A stretch of DNA of 39,865 nucleotides from Candidatus Poribacteria bacterium (GCA_026706025.1 JAPOZO010000013.1:1-39865), one strand, 5' to 3'; shown: positions 16,475 through 26,300, numbered from the stretch's first letter. The notes: generated by a model from the letters alone, not told the origin. A program made the numbers and translations.

Positions 16475-17677
16475 TTATTGCGATGCTTCCACTTCTACTG
16501 CGTCTTCAATCTCTTCCTCTGTGAGTTGGAAGTCAAACACCTCTTCTCCTTCTTCGGCCTGTTCTGTTTCCGTATCCGGTGTTGCAGTTCCTTGAATTGC
16601 CTCTGTGGGTTGCGCGGTTTCTTGTGTTTCAAGTTTCTTTGAAGTGCCACCGAGGATCGTCAAAACCACAATCCCTATAACGCTGACACTTGTGACCGTC
16701 AGCGCAATTGGACGTTTCCAGAGGACAGCCCGCTCGCTTCTGTCCAAGAAGGGGAGGAATAGGAGTAGCAGCATGCCGACCGTCGGAATTATAAACGTTC
16801 CGATAACTTCAAAGGGACCTTGGAAATACTTCAGGAGTTGGAATAGGAACAGGAAATACCATTCAGGACGCGGATCATAATCCGCATTCGTCGGATCAGC
16901 GACATCTTCGAGCGGAACAGGAACGAACAACGCCACAACCGCAAGAACTATAAAAAGAATCAACATGCCGACAACATCTTCAAATACCTGATGCGGATAA
17001 AACGGTTTTCCGGTTTTCATCTCCTCTGGTGTATTTTTTGGTGTGCCTGAAGAACCGTAATATCTGACGAAGAAGAGATGCACACCGACCAACCCGAACG
17101 CTAACCAAGGTAGCCAGATTGTGTGGAGTGCGTAAAACCTCGACAGCGTCACCGCTCCGATTTCTGCACCGCCGCGCATCACCTTAGCAACAAAATCACC
17201 TAATCCGGGTGCAGTGCTGGCGATTTCCACACCGACGACTGTTGCCCAATACGCCTTTTCATCCCACGGAAGCAGGTAGCCTGTGAATCCGAAACCGAGG
17301 ACAATCAAGAGAAGAAGCACACCGAATATCCAAGTCAGTTCTCGCGGGGCTTTGTATGAACTGTAGAGCACGACACGAAGCAGATGTAGAACAACGATGA
17401 TGACCATCGCGCTTGCACCCCAATGGTGCAAACCGCGCACGAACGCGCCGAACGGGACCTCTGTGCTGATATAGGTTACCGCGTTATGCGCATGTTCGGG
17501 TGAAGGCGAGTAGTAGAATGCGAGAAATGCGCCTGTCACTGCTTGCAATAGGAGCAGAAACATTGCCAAACTGCCGAGTGAGAAAAGCAGGTTGATGTGT
17601 TTCGGCAGCGGTTTGCGCAGATGTGCGGAGAACTCCCCTAACGGGAGACGTTCGTTCAGAAATTGTTTTATAGTCAT
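16475..17677 (-). CDS. Cytochrome b (b/b6-type, fused core and subunit IV regions)
   Basis: It is the membrane quinol-oxidising subunit of a bc-type complex. From ATG 17677 (AAGGGA ribosome-binding site) it is 400 residues with about eight TM helices. Heme ligands are the pairs HHWGASAMVIIVVLH (14 apart) and HTIWLPWLAFGLVGVH (15 apart). The second spacing is the cytochrome b6-type. The quinol site PEWYFLFLFQLLK corresponds to the subunit IV PEWY motif, so both halves are in one chain. The last 55 or so residues are a hydrophilic Thr/Glu-rich acidic tail (for example EQAEEGEEVFDF) not found in standard cytochrome b. The Rieske gene lies upstream on the same strand. No c-type cytochrome gene adjoins. 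Confidence 0.93.
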   Translation of the reverse strand: MTIKQFLNERLPLGEFSAHLRKPLPKHINLLFSLGSLAMFLLLLQAVTGAFLAFYYSPSPEHAHNAVTYISTEVPFGAFVRGLHHWGASAMVIIVVLHLLRVVLYSSYKAPRELTWIFGVLLLLIVLGFGFTGYLLPWDEKAYWATVVGVEIASTAPGLGDFVAKVMRGGAEIGAVTLSRFYALHTIWLPWLAFGLVGVHLFFVRYYGSSGTPKNTPEEMKTGKPFYPHQVFEDVVGMLILFIVLAVVALFVPVPLEDVADPTNADYDPRPEWYFLFLFQLLKYFQGPFEVIGTFIIPTVGMLLLLFLPFLDRSERAVLWKRPIALTVTSVSVIGIVVLTILGGTSKKLETQETAQPTEAIQGTATPDTETEQAEEGEEVFDFQLTEEEIEDAVEVEASQ

Positions 17678-17860
17678 GCCTCGATCCCTTGAAGGTTTCA
17701 GGGTTGTCAACGCGTGAAAACCTCGTCAAACACCACCACATTTCAGTTAATTAGCGAAAAAAGACTCCAAATTTGTCAGAAACCCGATTTCGACAAGGGT
17801 CCCACCCGTTACTGGGAAGAGGCTGAAAAATTGGAGCGAAAACCCAATCGTAAAAAGAAA

Positions 17861-18328
17861 CTATGTTTCCTTTACGTATAGAATACCCGCTTCAACCTTG
17901 GTTTCGAGTTTCTGCAACGGTTCTGGTGGTGGACCGGCAATAACAGCACCCGTCTTATCGAATATTGCGCCGTGACAGGGACAGAGAAACGATTCTTTCT
18001 GTCCATCCCACCGGACGAGGCAACCGAGATGTGAACAGGTTCGCGAAAAGACGCTCCACTCTCCGTTACCGGTATCAGTTACATAGACGGAACGTTTTTT
18101 CGTTGCTTTGACCCAGCCGTCTTTTGCCGTGAAGGTATAGTCCACCTTTTTAAAATGGCTGTTTTTGAGTCGGTCAGCGAGACCCAAATCGACCCATTTC
18201 GATTCGCCTTTTTTGAAAGCCGGTGAAATCGCGAAACCGATAAGCGGAATACCGGCAGCAAGGCCGAGTATTCCACCGATAAACGCAGTCGCAATTTCTA
18301 AAAATGAGCGTCTACCCCTCTTCTCCAT
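17861..18328 (-). CDS. Rieske [2Fe-2S] iron-sulfur subunit
   Basis: This is the high-potential iron-sulfur subunit that passes electrons from quinol to a cytochrome c1-like acceptor. The 155-residue protein begins with a twin-arginine-like motif (KRGRRSFLEI) and a single TM anchor (about 14-34). It ends in the cluster domain with CSHLGC and CPCHGA, giving the required Cys-His pairs plus the disulfide Cys. It is followed on the same strand, after 183 nt, by cytochrome b, so the two encode a minimal b-Rieske complex core. ATG 18328 has AAAGGAG at 7 nt. The TAT signal fits export of the pre-assembled cluster. Confidence 0.93.
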   Translation of the reverse strand: MEKRGRRSFLEIATAFIGGILGLAAGIPLIGFAISPAFKKGESKWVDLGLADRLKNSHFKKVDYTFTAKDGWVKATKKRSVYVTDTGNGEWSVFSRTCSHLGCLVRWDGQKESFLCPCHGAIFDKTGAVIAGPPPEPLQKLETKVEAGILYVKET

Positions 18329-18339
18329 CCATTCGCTCC

Positions 18340-18464
18340 TTTCCCATTTCAGTTACCAGCGGAAAGGTCATCAGTCCTTGAAAGCGTAATCTGCATAAAA
18401 CACCTTACAATAACCGAATACTATCCCCACCGATAACTGACAACTGAGAACTGAAAACTACAGA
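18340..18464. repeat. Intergenic inverted-repeat element, third member
   Basis: The left arm, with TTTCAGTTACCAGCGG and TCATCAGT, starts about 18346. The right arm, CGATAACTGACAACTG-type units, ends at about 18460. It shares its unit design with the elements at 3050-3130 and 10232-10345. It separates the Rieske start from the 3' end of the Gfo/Idh/MocA gene. Confidence 0.55.
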
Positions 18465-19529
18465 TTACCGCTTCCGCGTTTGCCCTTCAAACGGCGCGCG
18501 CAGATCATAGCGTCCCTCTTCGAGAACAGGCAGCGTGCCATCGTTAACCATGAGTTCGAGCGGCAATTCTTTGGTTTCCATCGGCATGTTGACGACATCC
18601 TTGATGCGCAAGGATTCGTAGATAGCCAACATGATTTCAAGCGTGTAACGCGCCTGCACGCCACTGCCGCGATGGTCAGAGATATCGCCCTCAATCCACT
18701 CGATCAGTTCCTGAAACTGGTTCTTAGGTTCTGGTGGCGGTGTAATGGTCTGCCATCCCTGGGCATCTCCGTTTTGGAGGAGAAGTGTCCCGTCAGGTCC
18801 GTTGCGAATTTGCCCCTCTGTACCAGCAATTTTAGGCATTGAGACGGGCGGATCCGGTAAGTCGCCTTCATAGATCCCCCGCGCGCCACCTTCAAAGCAG
18901 ACTAACCCCATACAGAGGTCTTCACAAATCGTACGGCGTTCCCACCGGTCAGTCGTACGGGATGTCTGCCCGATCACCCATAAAGTTTCAGGGTCGGACA
19001 AAGTGAATCGCCAACCGTCGATCGCGTGCGTGCCTGTATTGAGCAGTCCCGCGTGTTTTTTTGCACTGTGGTGGAGCGTTGTCGGTTCACCAATCGCCCC
19101 TGCAGCGACGAGCCTACGTGCCTCTATATTTGCGGCGGAATATCTGCCTTGGTGGCCGATGATAAGTTTGACATCGTTCCCTTGGCAAGCATCAAGCATA
19201 GCGTCAGCTTGTCCGAGTGAGGCAGCCATAGGTTTCTCACCGATAATCCCCTTTACGCCTGCCTTCGCTGCCGCGACAGTGGCTTCCGCCCGCGGGCCTT
19301 GCCATGTTGTGATACTGACGATATCCAAATCTTCTTTTCCCAACATCTCATCAACGTCGGTGTAAATAGCAGGGACATCGTACTCGTCTGAGACGCGTTG
19401 CGCTGCTTCTTCAAAGATGTCCATCGCTGCGACGACTTCTGCCCTGGGATTGTTACCCCATGCCCTGGAGTGAGACCTGCCCATCCCGCCACAACCGATG
19501 ATTCCGACGCGATATGTCTGATTTGCCAT
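18465..19529 (-). CDS. Gfo/Idh/MocA-family NAD(P)-dependent oxidoreductase
   Basis: The 354-residue protein has the Rossmann nucleotide motif VGIIGCGGMGRSH at the N-terminus, the family's EKPMA motif (about residue 98-102, with the catalytic Lys), and an alpha/beta substrate domain containing GTHAIDGWRF. The family oxidises or reduces sugars and inositols. The adjacent divergent enolase-superfamily enzyme points to a sugar or sugar-acid catabolic unit, but the substrate is unknown. AAGGAG lies 8 nt before the ATG and a sigma-70 promoter is visible further upstream. Confidence 0.9.
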   Translation of the reverse strand: MANQTYRVGIIGCGGMGRSHSRAWGNNPRAEVVAAMDIFEEAAQRVSDEYDVPAIYTDVDEMLGKEDLDIVSITTWQGPRAEATVAAAKAGVKGIIGEKPMAASLGQADAMLDACQGNDVKLIIGHQGRYSAANIEARRLVAAGAIGEPTTLHHSAKKHAGLLNTGTHAIDGWRFTLSDPETLWVIGQTSRTTDRWERRTICEDLCMGLVCFEGGARGIYEGDLPDPPVSMPKIAGTEGQIRNGPDGTLLLQNGDAQGWQTITPPPEPKNQFQELIEWIEGDISDHRGSGVQARYTLEIMLAIYESLRIKDVVNMPMETKELPLELMVNDGTLPVLEEGRYDLRAPFEGQTRKR

Positions 19530-19588
19530 CTGTTCGTCTCCTTATCTTGGCGTAGTTTGCAAACCAACCGTTTGAAATCCTGTTGCAC

Positions 19589-19618
19589 TATTCTATCACT
19601 CCTTCGTTGTTTTTGTCA
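19589..19618 (-). promoter_or_regulatory. Sigma-70 promoter for the Gfo/Idh/MocA gene
   Basis: On the minus strand TTGACA (complement of 19613-19618), 18-nt spacer, TAGAAT (complement of 19589-19594). It lies about 60 nt upstream of the ATG. Confidence 0.55.
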
Positions 19619-19708
19619 AATCGTTTTCCTTGACAAACCTATGGAAACGTTGCAAACTATACAGCAAATATAGACTTGTAGACTCCATCAAAAGAGAGGA
19701 ATTATCAG

Positions 19709-20806
19709 ATGGCAGATTATGAAGATAAAGGTTCCCAGATTCGGGTGACAAACCTTGAGGCTTTTCCAATGGGTGTGAAAGCCTACGTCAAGATTGAAAC
19801 GAATATGGGTGTTACGGGGTGGGGTGAGATCAATAATATGGAGACAACTGTCACCTGCGAATTGGCACGATCCTTATCCGAAATGATTATCGGCGAAAAC
19901 CCGACGCGGATTGAGCACCACTGGCAACGACTGTTTCGTGCGCATCGCAATATCCGAGGCGGCGGATTGATGGTCCATACCATCTCGGCTATTGACATGG
20001 CATTGTGGGATATTGCTGGGAAGCTTTGGGGTGTGCCGGTGTACCGACTACTTGGTGGTCCCTGCCGCGATAAGATTTGGAAATATCCGAGTCCGAAAGC
20101 AATTAAAACGGGACCCGGAGGTTCTAAACCATTCGCAGGCACTCCTGATGAGATTGCTGACATGGTTGAACGCGTGCATGATGCGCGGGAAAAGGTCGGT
20201 TCCGATGGCGCGGTGATGTTTGATGCACACAGTTGCCTACCGCCGCCTATCGTCAAACAATTCGCGAGTTACCTGAAGCCTGATGACCTACTTTTCCTTG
20301 AGGAGGCATGGGTGCCAGGCAATATTGAGGTGATGCGGAAAATCCGAGAATCCGTCCCCGTGCCGCTGGCGACTGGAGAACGCGACCGCACAATATGGGA
20401 GGTCCGCGAAATCCTTGAAGCGCAGGTGATTGATATTCTTCAACCGGATTGTGGACACGGCGGCGGCATCACACAGGTTAAGAAGGTCGCTGCACTCGCG
20501 GAGGCGCATCACGTACCGATCGCACCGCACTGCACGATGTCCTATCTCGGTCTGACCGCGAGTTTCCACTTGTCAGCTGCCGTGCCGTTTTTCCTTATCC
20601 ACGAAGGCTATGAGAACGTTCTTCCAGCGGGAGTTGCCCATAAAACATGGGAGATGGATGAGGAAGGTTACGTTTCGCTGCCTGAAGGACCGGGTTTAGG
20701 TGTTGTTGTAGATGAGGCAAAGGTTATTGAAGTCGGACAGGATCAGGGTAGACGCTTCACATGGCCCAACAGCCGATTGGCAGATGGCTCCATCGCTGAT
20801 TATTAG
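19709..20806 (+). CDS. Mandelate racemase/muconate lactonizing enzyme family (acid-sugar dehydratase-like)
   Basis: The 365-residue enolase-superfamily protein has the N-terminal capping domain and a C-terminal barrel. The metal ligands are placed in DAHSCL (Asp with an adjacent catalytic His, as in the D-x-H motif of acid-sugar dehydratases), EEAW and GERDRT. 'QPDCGHGGGITQVKKVAALAEAHHVPIAPHC' contains the downstream His that normally acts as base. The D-x-H pattern and EEAW favour an acid-sugar dehydratase of the D-galactonate or D-mannonate type over mandelate racemase proper. The divergent oxidoreductase upstream would fit a sugar-acid oxidation-dehydration route. GAGGA lies about 9 nt before the ATG. 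Exact substrate is not assignable from sequence. Confidence 0.85.
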   Translation: MADYEDKGSQIRVTNLEAFPMGVKAYVKIETNMGVTGWGEINNMETTVTCELARSLSEMIIGENPTRIEHHWQRLFRAHRNIRGGGLMVHTISAIDMALWDIAGKLWGVPVYRLLGGPCRDKIWKYPSPKAIKTGPGGSKPFAGTPDEIADMVERVHDAREKVGSDGAVMFDAHSCLPPPIVKQFASYLKPDDLLFLEEAWVPGNIEVMRKIRESVPVPLATGERDRTIWEVREILEAQVIDILQPDCGHGGGITQVKKVAALAEAHHVPIAPHCTMSYLGLTASFHLSAAVPFFLIHEGYENVLPAGVAHKTWEMDEEGYVSLPEGPGLGVVVDEAKVIEVGQDQGRRFTWPNSRLADGSIADY

Positions 20807-20834
20807 TCCAACATCAATATGGTCATTATAATTG

Positions 20835-20859
20835 TAGGCGCGCCTTAGCAGCGCGCCTA
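20835..20859. terminator. Perfect 9-bp hairpin between convergent genes
   Basis: TAGGCGCGC (20835-20843), 7-nt loop, GCGCGCCTA (20851-20859). It lies between the dehydratase stop and the STAS gene stop. It could terminate both transcripts or be a relative of the REP hairpins; there is no T tract. Confidence 0.5.
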
Positions 20860-20883
20860 AACCTGAAGTTAGACCAGATCTCG

Positions 20884-21234
20884 TTAGTGGTACTGTAATA
20901 AGGCACTAACGGCATCGTCTTCACTTTTAAAACATTCAAGAATGGCGATGACTCGCGTTCTGACAACGACGTTTCGGATATGTTTGTTCATATTAATTGC
21001 TGCAATTTTCCCCCCACGCGGGAAGATCCTAACATGGATTTTCATGAGCGTACCGAGCCCAGCACCATCTATTTGAGTTACTTTTCTAAAGTCAAACACA
21101 AGTCTTGGAGATGAGGCATGTCGGGTGAGTGTTTCCTCCACAGTTTCCAAAACCTTTTTGATACTTGGAGAGATCACCCTACCCTCCAACCGAAAAATAA
21201 GGACTTCTTCTTTTTCAGATACGGTGATTTTCAC
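20884..21234 (-). CDS. STAS-domain anti-sigma-factor antagonist-like protein
   Basis: This 116-residue single STAS domain has the fold pattern of SpoIIAA/RsbV. Beta strands such as VLIFRLEGRV and LVFDFRKV are followed by the phosphorylation loop. In SpoIIAA and RsbV that loop reads D-S-S/T-G-L-G with a phosphorylated Ser. Here it is IDGAGLGTL, so the phospho-acceptor is absent and control by a serine kinase such as SpoIIAB is unlikely. It starts with GTG behind a GGGGG run and a TATATATATA stretch. It lies 63 nt downstream of the diheme lipoprotein gene on the same strand. No anti-sigma factor gene is nearby. Confidence 0.8.
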   Translation of the reverse strand: MKITVSEKEEVLIFRLEGRVISPSIKKVLETVEETLTRHASSPRLVFDFRKVTQIDGAGLGTLMKIHVRIFPRGGKIAAINMNKHIRNVVVRTRVIAILECFKSEDDAVSALLQYH

Positions 21235-21297
21235 AGTATATATATACCCCCAATGCTGCTGATTATTTGCGTCATGAGTGGGCTTCTCTAATCATTG

Positions 21298-22512
21298 CTA
21301 AAGTGACTCAAGGAAGGTGATGACTGCCTGTTGCTGTGCCTCAGAGAGATTGAAGAACGCTTCCTTTGCGTTCTGTGCCTCACCACCGTGTGCGCGGATG
21401 GCCCCTTCAAGCGTCGTTGCGCGACCATCGTGAAGGAAAAAAGGTGTGCCGCCCAAGAATTCTGCGACCAATCGCGTTCCCCAGAGCGGTGGTGTCCGCC
21501 ATTCTGTCCCCGTAGCATCACCATCAGGACGGTTATCCGCTAACTCCTCACCCATATCATGCAAAAGGAAATCAGAGTAAGCGTGGATATCTATCTTGTT
21601 CAAAGCCGCAATCGGAGAGGGGCCCGTTTGCATTGTTGGAACGTGGCAAGAAGCACACCCAATCCTGTTGAAAATCGCATCTCCCCTTTTGACTTCTTCT
21701 GTGATCTCACCACGGGGTGGCGGCGCAAGCAACCGCATGAAGACTACAATATCCAGGACCGTTGAACTGCCAATCTCTGGGTCCAGAACAGTGTCACCTG
21801 TATCGGAAGGCTCCTCTTGTAGAAAACTGTTGGTAACACCCATGTCTTGCTGGAATGCTGTCGCAGTCTGCTGAACTAACGACGAGACGGATGCCTTGCG
21901 TCCGAACCTCCCAAGTTGTTCTGCCGGTCCACTACCAATCTCCGTAGTCGGCACAAAATCCGGGGCAGCTACCCAGTGCGGTCTGCCAGAAATACCATCG
22001 CCATCAGTATCGGCTTCATCGGCGTAGGATAAGATAGTCTCAACAGGTATATTTTCGATAAGTCCCATTCCGAAAACCGGTGGCGGCAGACGTGTCGATT
22101 TATCCACACCCATCGGAAGTGTCTCGTAAGGTACACCAGGGATGGCTTTGTCTTGAAGTTGGGGGCCCCCCATATCAGGTATGAGATTATGTCCCATGCT
22201 AAATCGGATGAGCGATAGGTCTGGCATACCGCGCCCATTTCCGGGATGGCAACTGACACATCCCGCCTGATTAAAAATAGGTCCTAAGCCTTCTTCCACT
22301 GTGAAGACTTTCATAAATGCCGCTTCACCGCGTGCAAATGTGGCACTCAGATCAGAAGGTAGCATTTCAAAAGGGGTCTGAAAATCACCAAACGGGGGTT
22401 CGACATTATCGTCTTGGGGTATTATTAGCTGCGGAAGTTTAATCCTACCGTCACACCCATTTATGGATGCAAGCGCGATAAAAACAAGAAAAAAAATGTA
22501 AAATCTTTTCAA
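21298..22512 (-). CDS. Diheme c-type cytochrome lipoprotein (DUF1111/DHOR family)
   Basis: The protein has a lipoprotein signal with lipobox SINGC (Cys 20) and two heme-binding motifs: CVSCH near residue 85 and CASCH near residue 290. Around them are GRGMPDL, FGMGLIENIP and FFLHDGRATTLEGAIRAHGGEA. These match the thiol-oxidoreductase-like/diheme oxidoreductase family (DUF1111), which is distantly related to cytochrome c peroxidase. It should sit on the periplasmic face of the envelope as an electron carrier or peroxidase. The TTG at 22512 is chosen because AAGGAG lies exactly 6 nt ahead; an in-frame TTG at 22518 abuts the ribosome-binding site directly. The total is about 404 residues. Confidence 0.88.
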   Translation of the reverse strand: MKRFYIFFLVFIALASINGCDGRIKLPQLIIPQDDNVEPPFGDFQTPFEMLPSDLSATFARGEAAFMKVFTVEEGLGPIFNQAGCVSCHPGNGRGMPDLSLIRFSMGHNLIPDMGGPQLQDKAIPGVPYETLPMGVDKSTRLPPPVFGMGLIENIPVETILSYADEADTDGDGISGRPHWVAAPDFVPTTEIGSGPAEQLGRFGRKASVSSLVQQTATAFQQDMGVTNSFLQEEPSDTGDTVLDPEIGSSTVLDIVVFMRLLAPPPRGEITEEVKRGDAIFNRIGCASCHVPTMQTGPSPIAALNKIDIHAYSDFLLHDMGEELADNRPDGDATGTEWRTPPLWGTRLVAEFLGGTPFFLHDGRATTLEGAIRAHGGEAQNAKEAFFNLSEAQQQAVITFLESL

Positions 22513-22604
22513 TTTCAACTCCTTGTAAACGTAGACAGGTCAATATATGTTAGATTTTATAGTGACTGAGACACCCTCAATGCCTAGGCAACCGCTAACC
22601 CGCG

Positions 22605-22700
22605 CCCCATAATCTCCCCTTATAAAGGGGGTAGGGGATTAACCCCTAAATCCCCTATCCCCTAATCCCCAACGTCCCATATCCCCCTATCAGAGGGTAG
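22605..22700. repeat. C/G-rich repeat tract with hairpin
   Basis: CCCCTT-ATA-AAGGGG (22616-22630) is a perfect 6-bp hairpin. A run of short repeats related to CCCCTAAATCCCCTATCCCC follows to about 22700, ending in a second partial hairpin (CCCCCTATCAGAGGG). The tract is part of a spacer of about 880 nt without a convincing gene. Confidence 0.55.
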
Positions 22701-23068
22701 GGAACTTTGGAGGCTTCACGAAGAGATCAAACTACTGGTAAGTGGCTACTTATTCCTACAATTCACCATAGTTGCAACCGAGGATTGCCTACAGAAAAAA
22801 TAGGTCTATTGTCGTTAGCGTTTCTCCAACGCGCGCCTCATCACAACCTGTAAAAAGGGGAACGACACTACAGATAAAAATCGTCAAAGCCACTGAAAAT
22901 CTGTTGAAAACAGATACCATATACCTATTTCCTCCGTTTACACAATTTATTTTGAACACTGTGCCTTATCGCACTTAGAAGTAGCTGTAACAGATAAACA
23001 AATAGGCTTTACGATACGATGAATAGAGAGTTTCTATCACAGCGAGAACACAACTCAGTTAACATAAA

Positions 23069-23125
23069 TGATATTAGGACAATTTTAATAATTTGCGTAT
23101 TTTATAATAAATCGTCCTAATATCA
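23069..23125. repeat. 17-nt inverted repeat with AT-rich loop
   Basis: Arms TGATATTAGGACAATTT (23069-23085) and AAATCGTCCTAATATCA (23109-23125) match at 16 of 17 positions, around a 23-nt AT-rich loop. It may be a small mobile-element remnant (MITE-like) or a protein-binding site. It is about 170 nt upstream of the promoter for the 1132-residue protein. Confidence 0.6.
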
Positions 23126-23293
23126 GTAAATTATACTTTATCCTGATTGATAAGTCAAATTAAATTTGCAGAAAAATTGCTTAACTTGCGAAAAAAACGT
23201 CTATTAAACTCAGAAAGCCATGTAAAATTGCACAACTATGATCTTTTCTATCTGAATATGTATGGCTTTCCACCTCTCTTTTCCCTGAAAAAC

Positions 23294-23323
23294 TTGAATT
23301 AGAGAGATAAACTTTGATATAAT
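23294..23323 (+). promoter_or_regulatory. Sigma-70 promoter of the large unknown gene
   Basis: TTGAAT (23294-23299), 18-nt spacer, TATAAT (23318-23323). The predicted 5' UTR is about 60 nt. The gene then has TAGGAGG 6 nt before its ATG. Confidence 0.6.
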
Positions 23324-23391
23324 ATAGGTTAATAATAGTAGTATTCGTCAGTGCGAGAATAGGTTTTACAATTTAGTTTAGGAGGCTCCCA

Positions 23392-26300
23392 ATGGCGATG
23401 GATTCCCTGAAAAACATTGTTCAGCGCTGTCATCAACGGCATGAAAAGCCTCTTCGACAACGCAAGACAGTGGCAACACCGGCAATGTATACAAAGGATC
23501 ATCCGCGCCAGTACACAGTTTACTGTGCGCACCGCTACCCTGTCATGCTTCATGACCTGGAGCAAGCCGATATCTCAATCATGCCTATGGGACACGCCCC
23601 TTGGCATGATCGGGGCCCTGGAGATTTTAAGGGCAAGCGATTCTTGAAACGCCAAGGCATAACGGATTGGGGCATTAAACGATGGGATGCCTCGTGGGGT
23701 ATTCAACTGTATACAGGCGTTCCTTCGGAACGCAATGGGGCGCGATGGCACGATCTGCACTTCAAGTATGAGGTGATCTGTGCTGCACCAGAGGCCGTTG
23801 TCGCTTGTATTGAGGCACTCGTCAATATTGTTAACAACCCGCTTCTAACATTAGGAAAATCCGGTGGACTCCGCTTCTCCTGTAGAGTCCAGGATTATCT
23901 CCACCCGAATACCGAAGCAGCGAAGTTGTATATCTATAAAGACACTCCGACACCAGAAAATACGTACCAACGCGACGTGTATCTTGAAATATTTGGCGAA
24001 AAAGGGCACACACGCTGGGATGCACGCTATGAGATTCTGATTGGTGACCTATTAGCCCCACCGGTCGTTGCCAAAGAAGTCCTATTCGCGCCTATTGATG
24101 CCCTCCGTGCGAAACTTCATGACCCTGCCCCTGATGACACAGAAGCGAAACAGATTGTCAGCCGTGTGCCGCTATCGCTCGGTTCAGAGCACCTTGATCT
24201 TGCCAGAGAGGCGTTCTTGCGGTGTGGATTTTCTTATGTCCGACAAGAAGATGGTCTTTACTACTGGACGCAACCTGAAAGCGATGTTGGCAGTGAAGAC
24301 GCATTACTATCAGAAAGAGATGGTGTCGTATGGGTCCGCGCATTTACACCTGACATAGGGCTGCCGACGCAATCTACGCCAATCACAGATGTTTGGGACG
24401 ATACAGGTATTCCGTCCCCGATAGATGCTACAAGCACCCCTACCCCCGTGAAAGTGAAGCAGGTACGCGAAGATGAACTCAGCCCGCTGGCGATCAAACG
24501 TCCCCCGCCGGTATTAGGACAACATGATAACACCGAAAACGATGAAATACTCCAAAGGGATGTGTTTCAGATAGAAAGCATTTTCGACCGCGGCGTACGT
24601 ATTCTTGGCGTTATTACAGGGACAGGTCCATGGGACAAACAGTCAGAAGACTCGTATTTCCTCAGTGGCGGCGTAATTTCCGTCAATACGCCGGAGGCTA
24701 AATTCGCAGAAAGCGCGGAAAAATACTTTCGAGAGCAGAATATGCCATCGGTGGTTTACTGGAAACCTCGAACACACCTCTGGCAAGAAGTAAAAGATAT
24801 CCCTATTGAGGCGCGTATAAAAACACCCTTTCAACGCGGAAATGTCTGTGAAGACTCAGAACGGTGCACCGCGCTTGAGGAAAAGGGCGGGAACCCCAAT
24901 GAAAGTATCTGTCCACAGTGCCCCGTCTATGCCGAATGTCAGCAGCGTGGATACTTATCCCAATTTGCTGCATTACAACAAGCAAAAGTACAAATGTTAA
25001 CGATCCCGCAACTGTTTTTTGATCCCCAATATACCGAATTGGTAGAACAGATTCTCAAACCAGAAGGTGAAACCGAACGACTTTGTGTTCTCAACCAAGA
25101 GCGCACACATAAGTTATTCCTCGAATGTAAACTCTCAAAAAACACTATGGAGGAATGGGCTACTCACTGGCAGGGTTGTGCCTTAGGGAACTTCGCCAAA
25201 ACATTGCTGAGTGCTTTGGAAATTAAGGGCAAACTTTACGGCGATGCCGTCAAAGGTGTGCGCGCGGTGATGCAGACCTTTGAGTGGCAAGAGGAAACAC
25301 TTATCCAGCAGATGTGTCAAGTTAGAGTGCGTGGCAGAGCAGTAGCACATCGGATCGTTGACGCTGATACCGGAAAACCATTGGCACGCTTTAGCATCGA
25401 GTTTGAAGGTGGTGCCTCCGCCTACATCCCCTTAGACAGTAACGCCGCAGACAAACTCAGGGCAAAAGGACTCAGCGTCTTTCCGCAATCTGTTCCACTT
25501 AATGAAGACCTGAAAGTTGTGATGCCGATGACGCAAGCGATTGCGTTAGGTATTTTGGATACGGAAACTGTAGAAAGCATTCAAGCGTTTCCAACCGTCT
25601 GTCGGGAGCAAAACTGGACATTTTGGCACCAACTCAAGCGTTTCTTCGCGCATTACACGCGAGACACAGATGCACCGATCCGCTGGGATGGTGAAGTTCT
25701 GCGGTTTTGGGTGCCACCTGTGCTCCACGCAAGCGTCAAACGTCTTTTGTTGGTATCCTCCGTATTCTCAGAGCAACATCTTCACAGAGTGTTCCCCGAT
25801 GAAAACCTTGAGTCCTACTGGACTGACCCCATACCATGGAGTCCAGGGAACCGAGTTTTTCAGATACGCACAGGCGTCTACCCATCAGAAACCATCCTCG
25901 ACTACCACAACTGGAGTAATGTAGGTGTCTCCGAAACAGGACGACGTTTTCTTCGCGGGATCCACGCCGAACTTGAGGCGGATTTGGACGTTAAACACGG
26001 AATTGTAACCAATAAAGATATTGCCAGACGCTTGGACGACATCGCAAAGAAAAGGAACGTCTCCTTCGTAGATGATTTCGAAAAGATGAGCATGTCAGAC
26101 ACGCTTTCTGAAGCAGCAGATGTCGTTTGGGTCGTTGGAACACCGCGACGACCGACGATGGCTATTTGGCAGCGCGCCCAGATGTTATTTGGGAACGATG
26201 AAAAACCGCTCTCTTACGAAGACGAAATAGAGTCGGGAACCTACAAAGACCTACGGCTCCAAAGTATTTACGAAGAAGAGGCTGTTTATGCCCTCACAGA

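Larger units (their letters stand above)
22513..23391. other. Long AT-rich intergenic region
   Basis: About 880 nt without a supported gene. It holds the C/G-rich repeat at 22605-22700, a long inverted repeat at 23069-23125 and a promoter at 23294. Base composition is clearly more AT-rich than the surrounding genes. Small open frames here (for example 22772-22978) lack ribosome-binding sites and recognisable domains. Confidence 0.6.

Noticed and set aside
19632-19660. TTGACA followed by TATACA upstream of the dehydratase-like gene
   Set aside because: The spacer is 22 nt, too long for a sigma-70 promoter.
22772-22978. A 68-codon frame in the long spacer
   Set aside because: No ribosome-binding site, no recognisable domain, AT-rich random composition.
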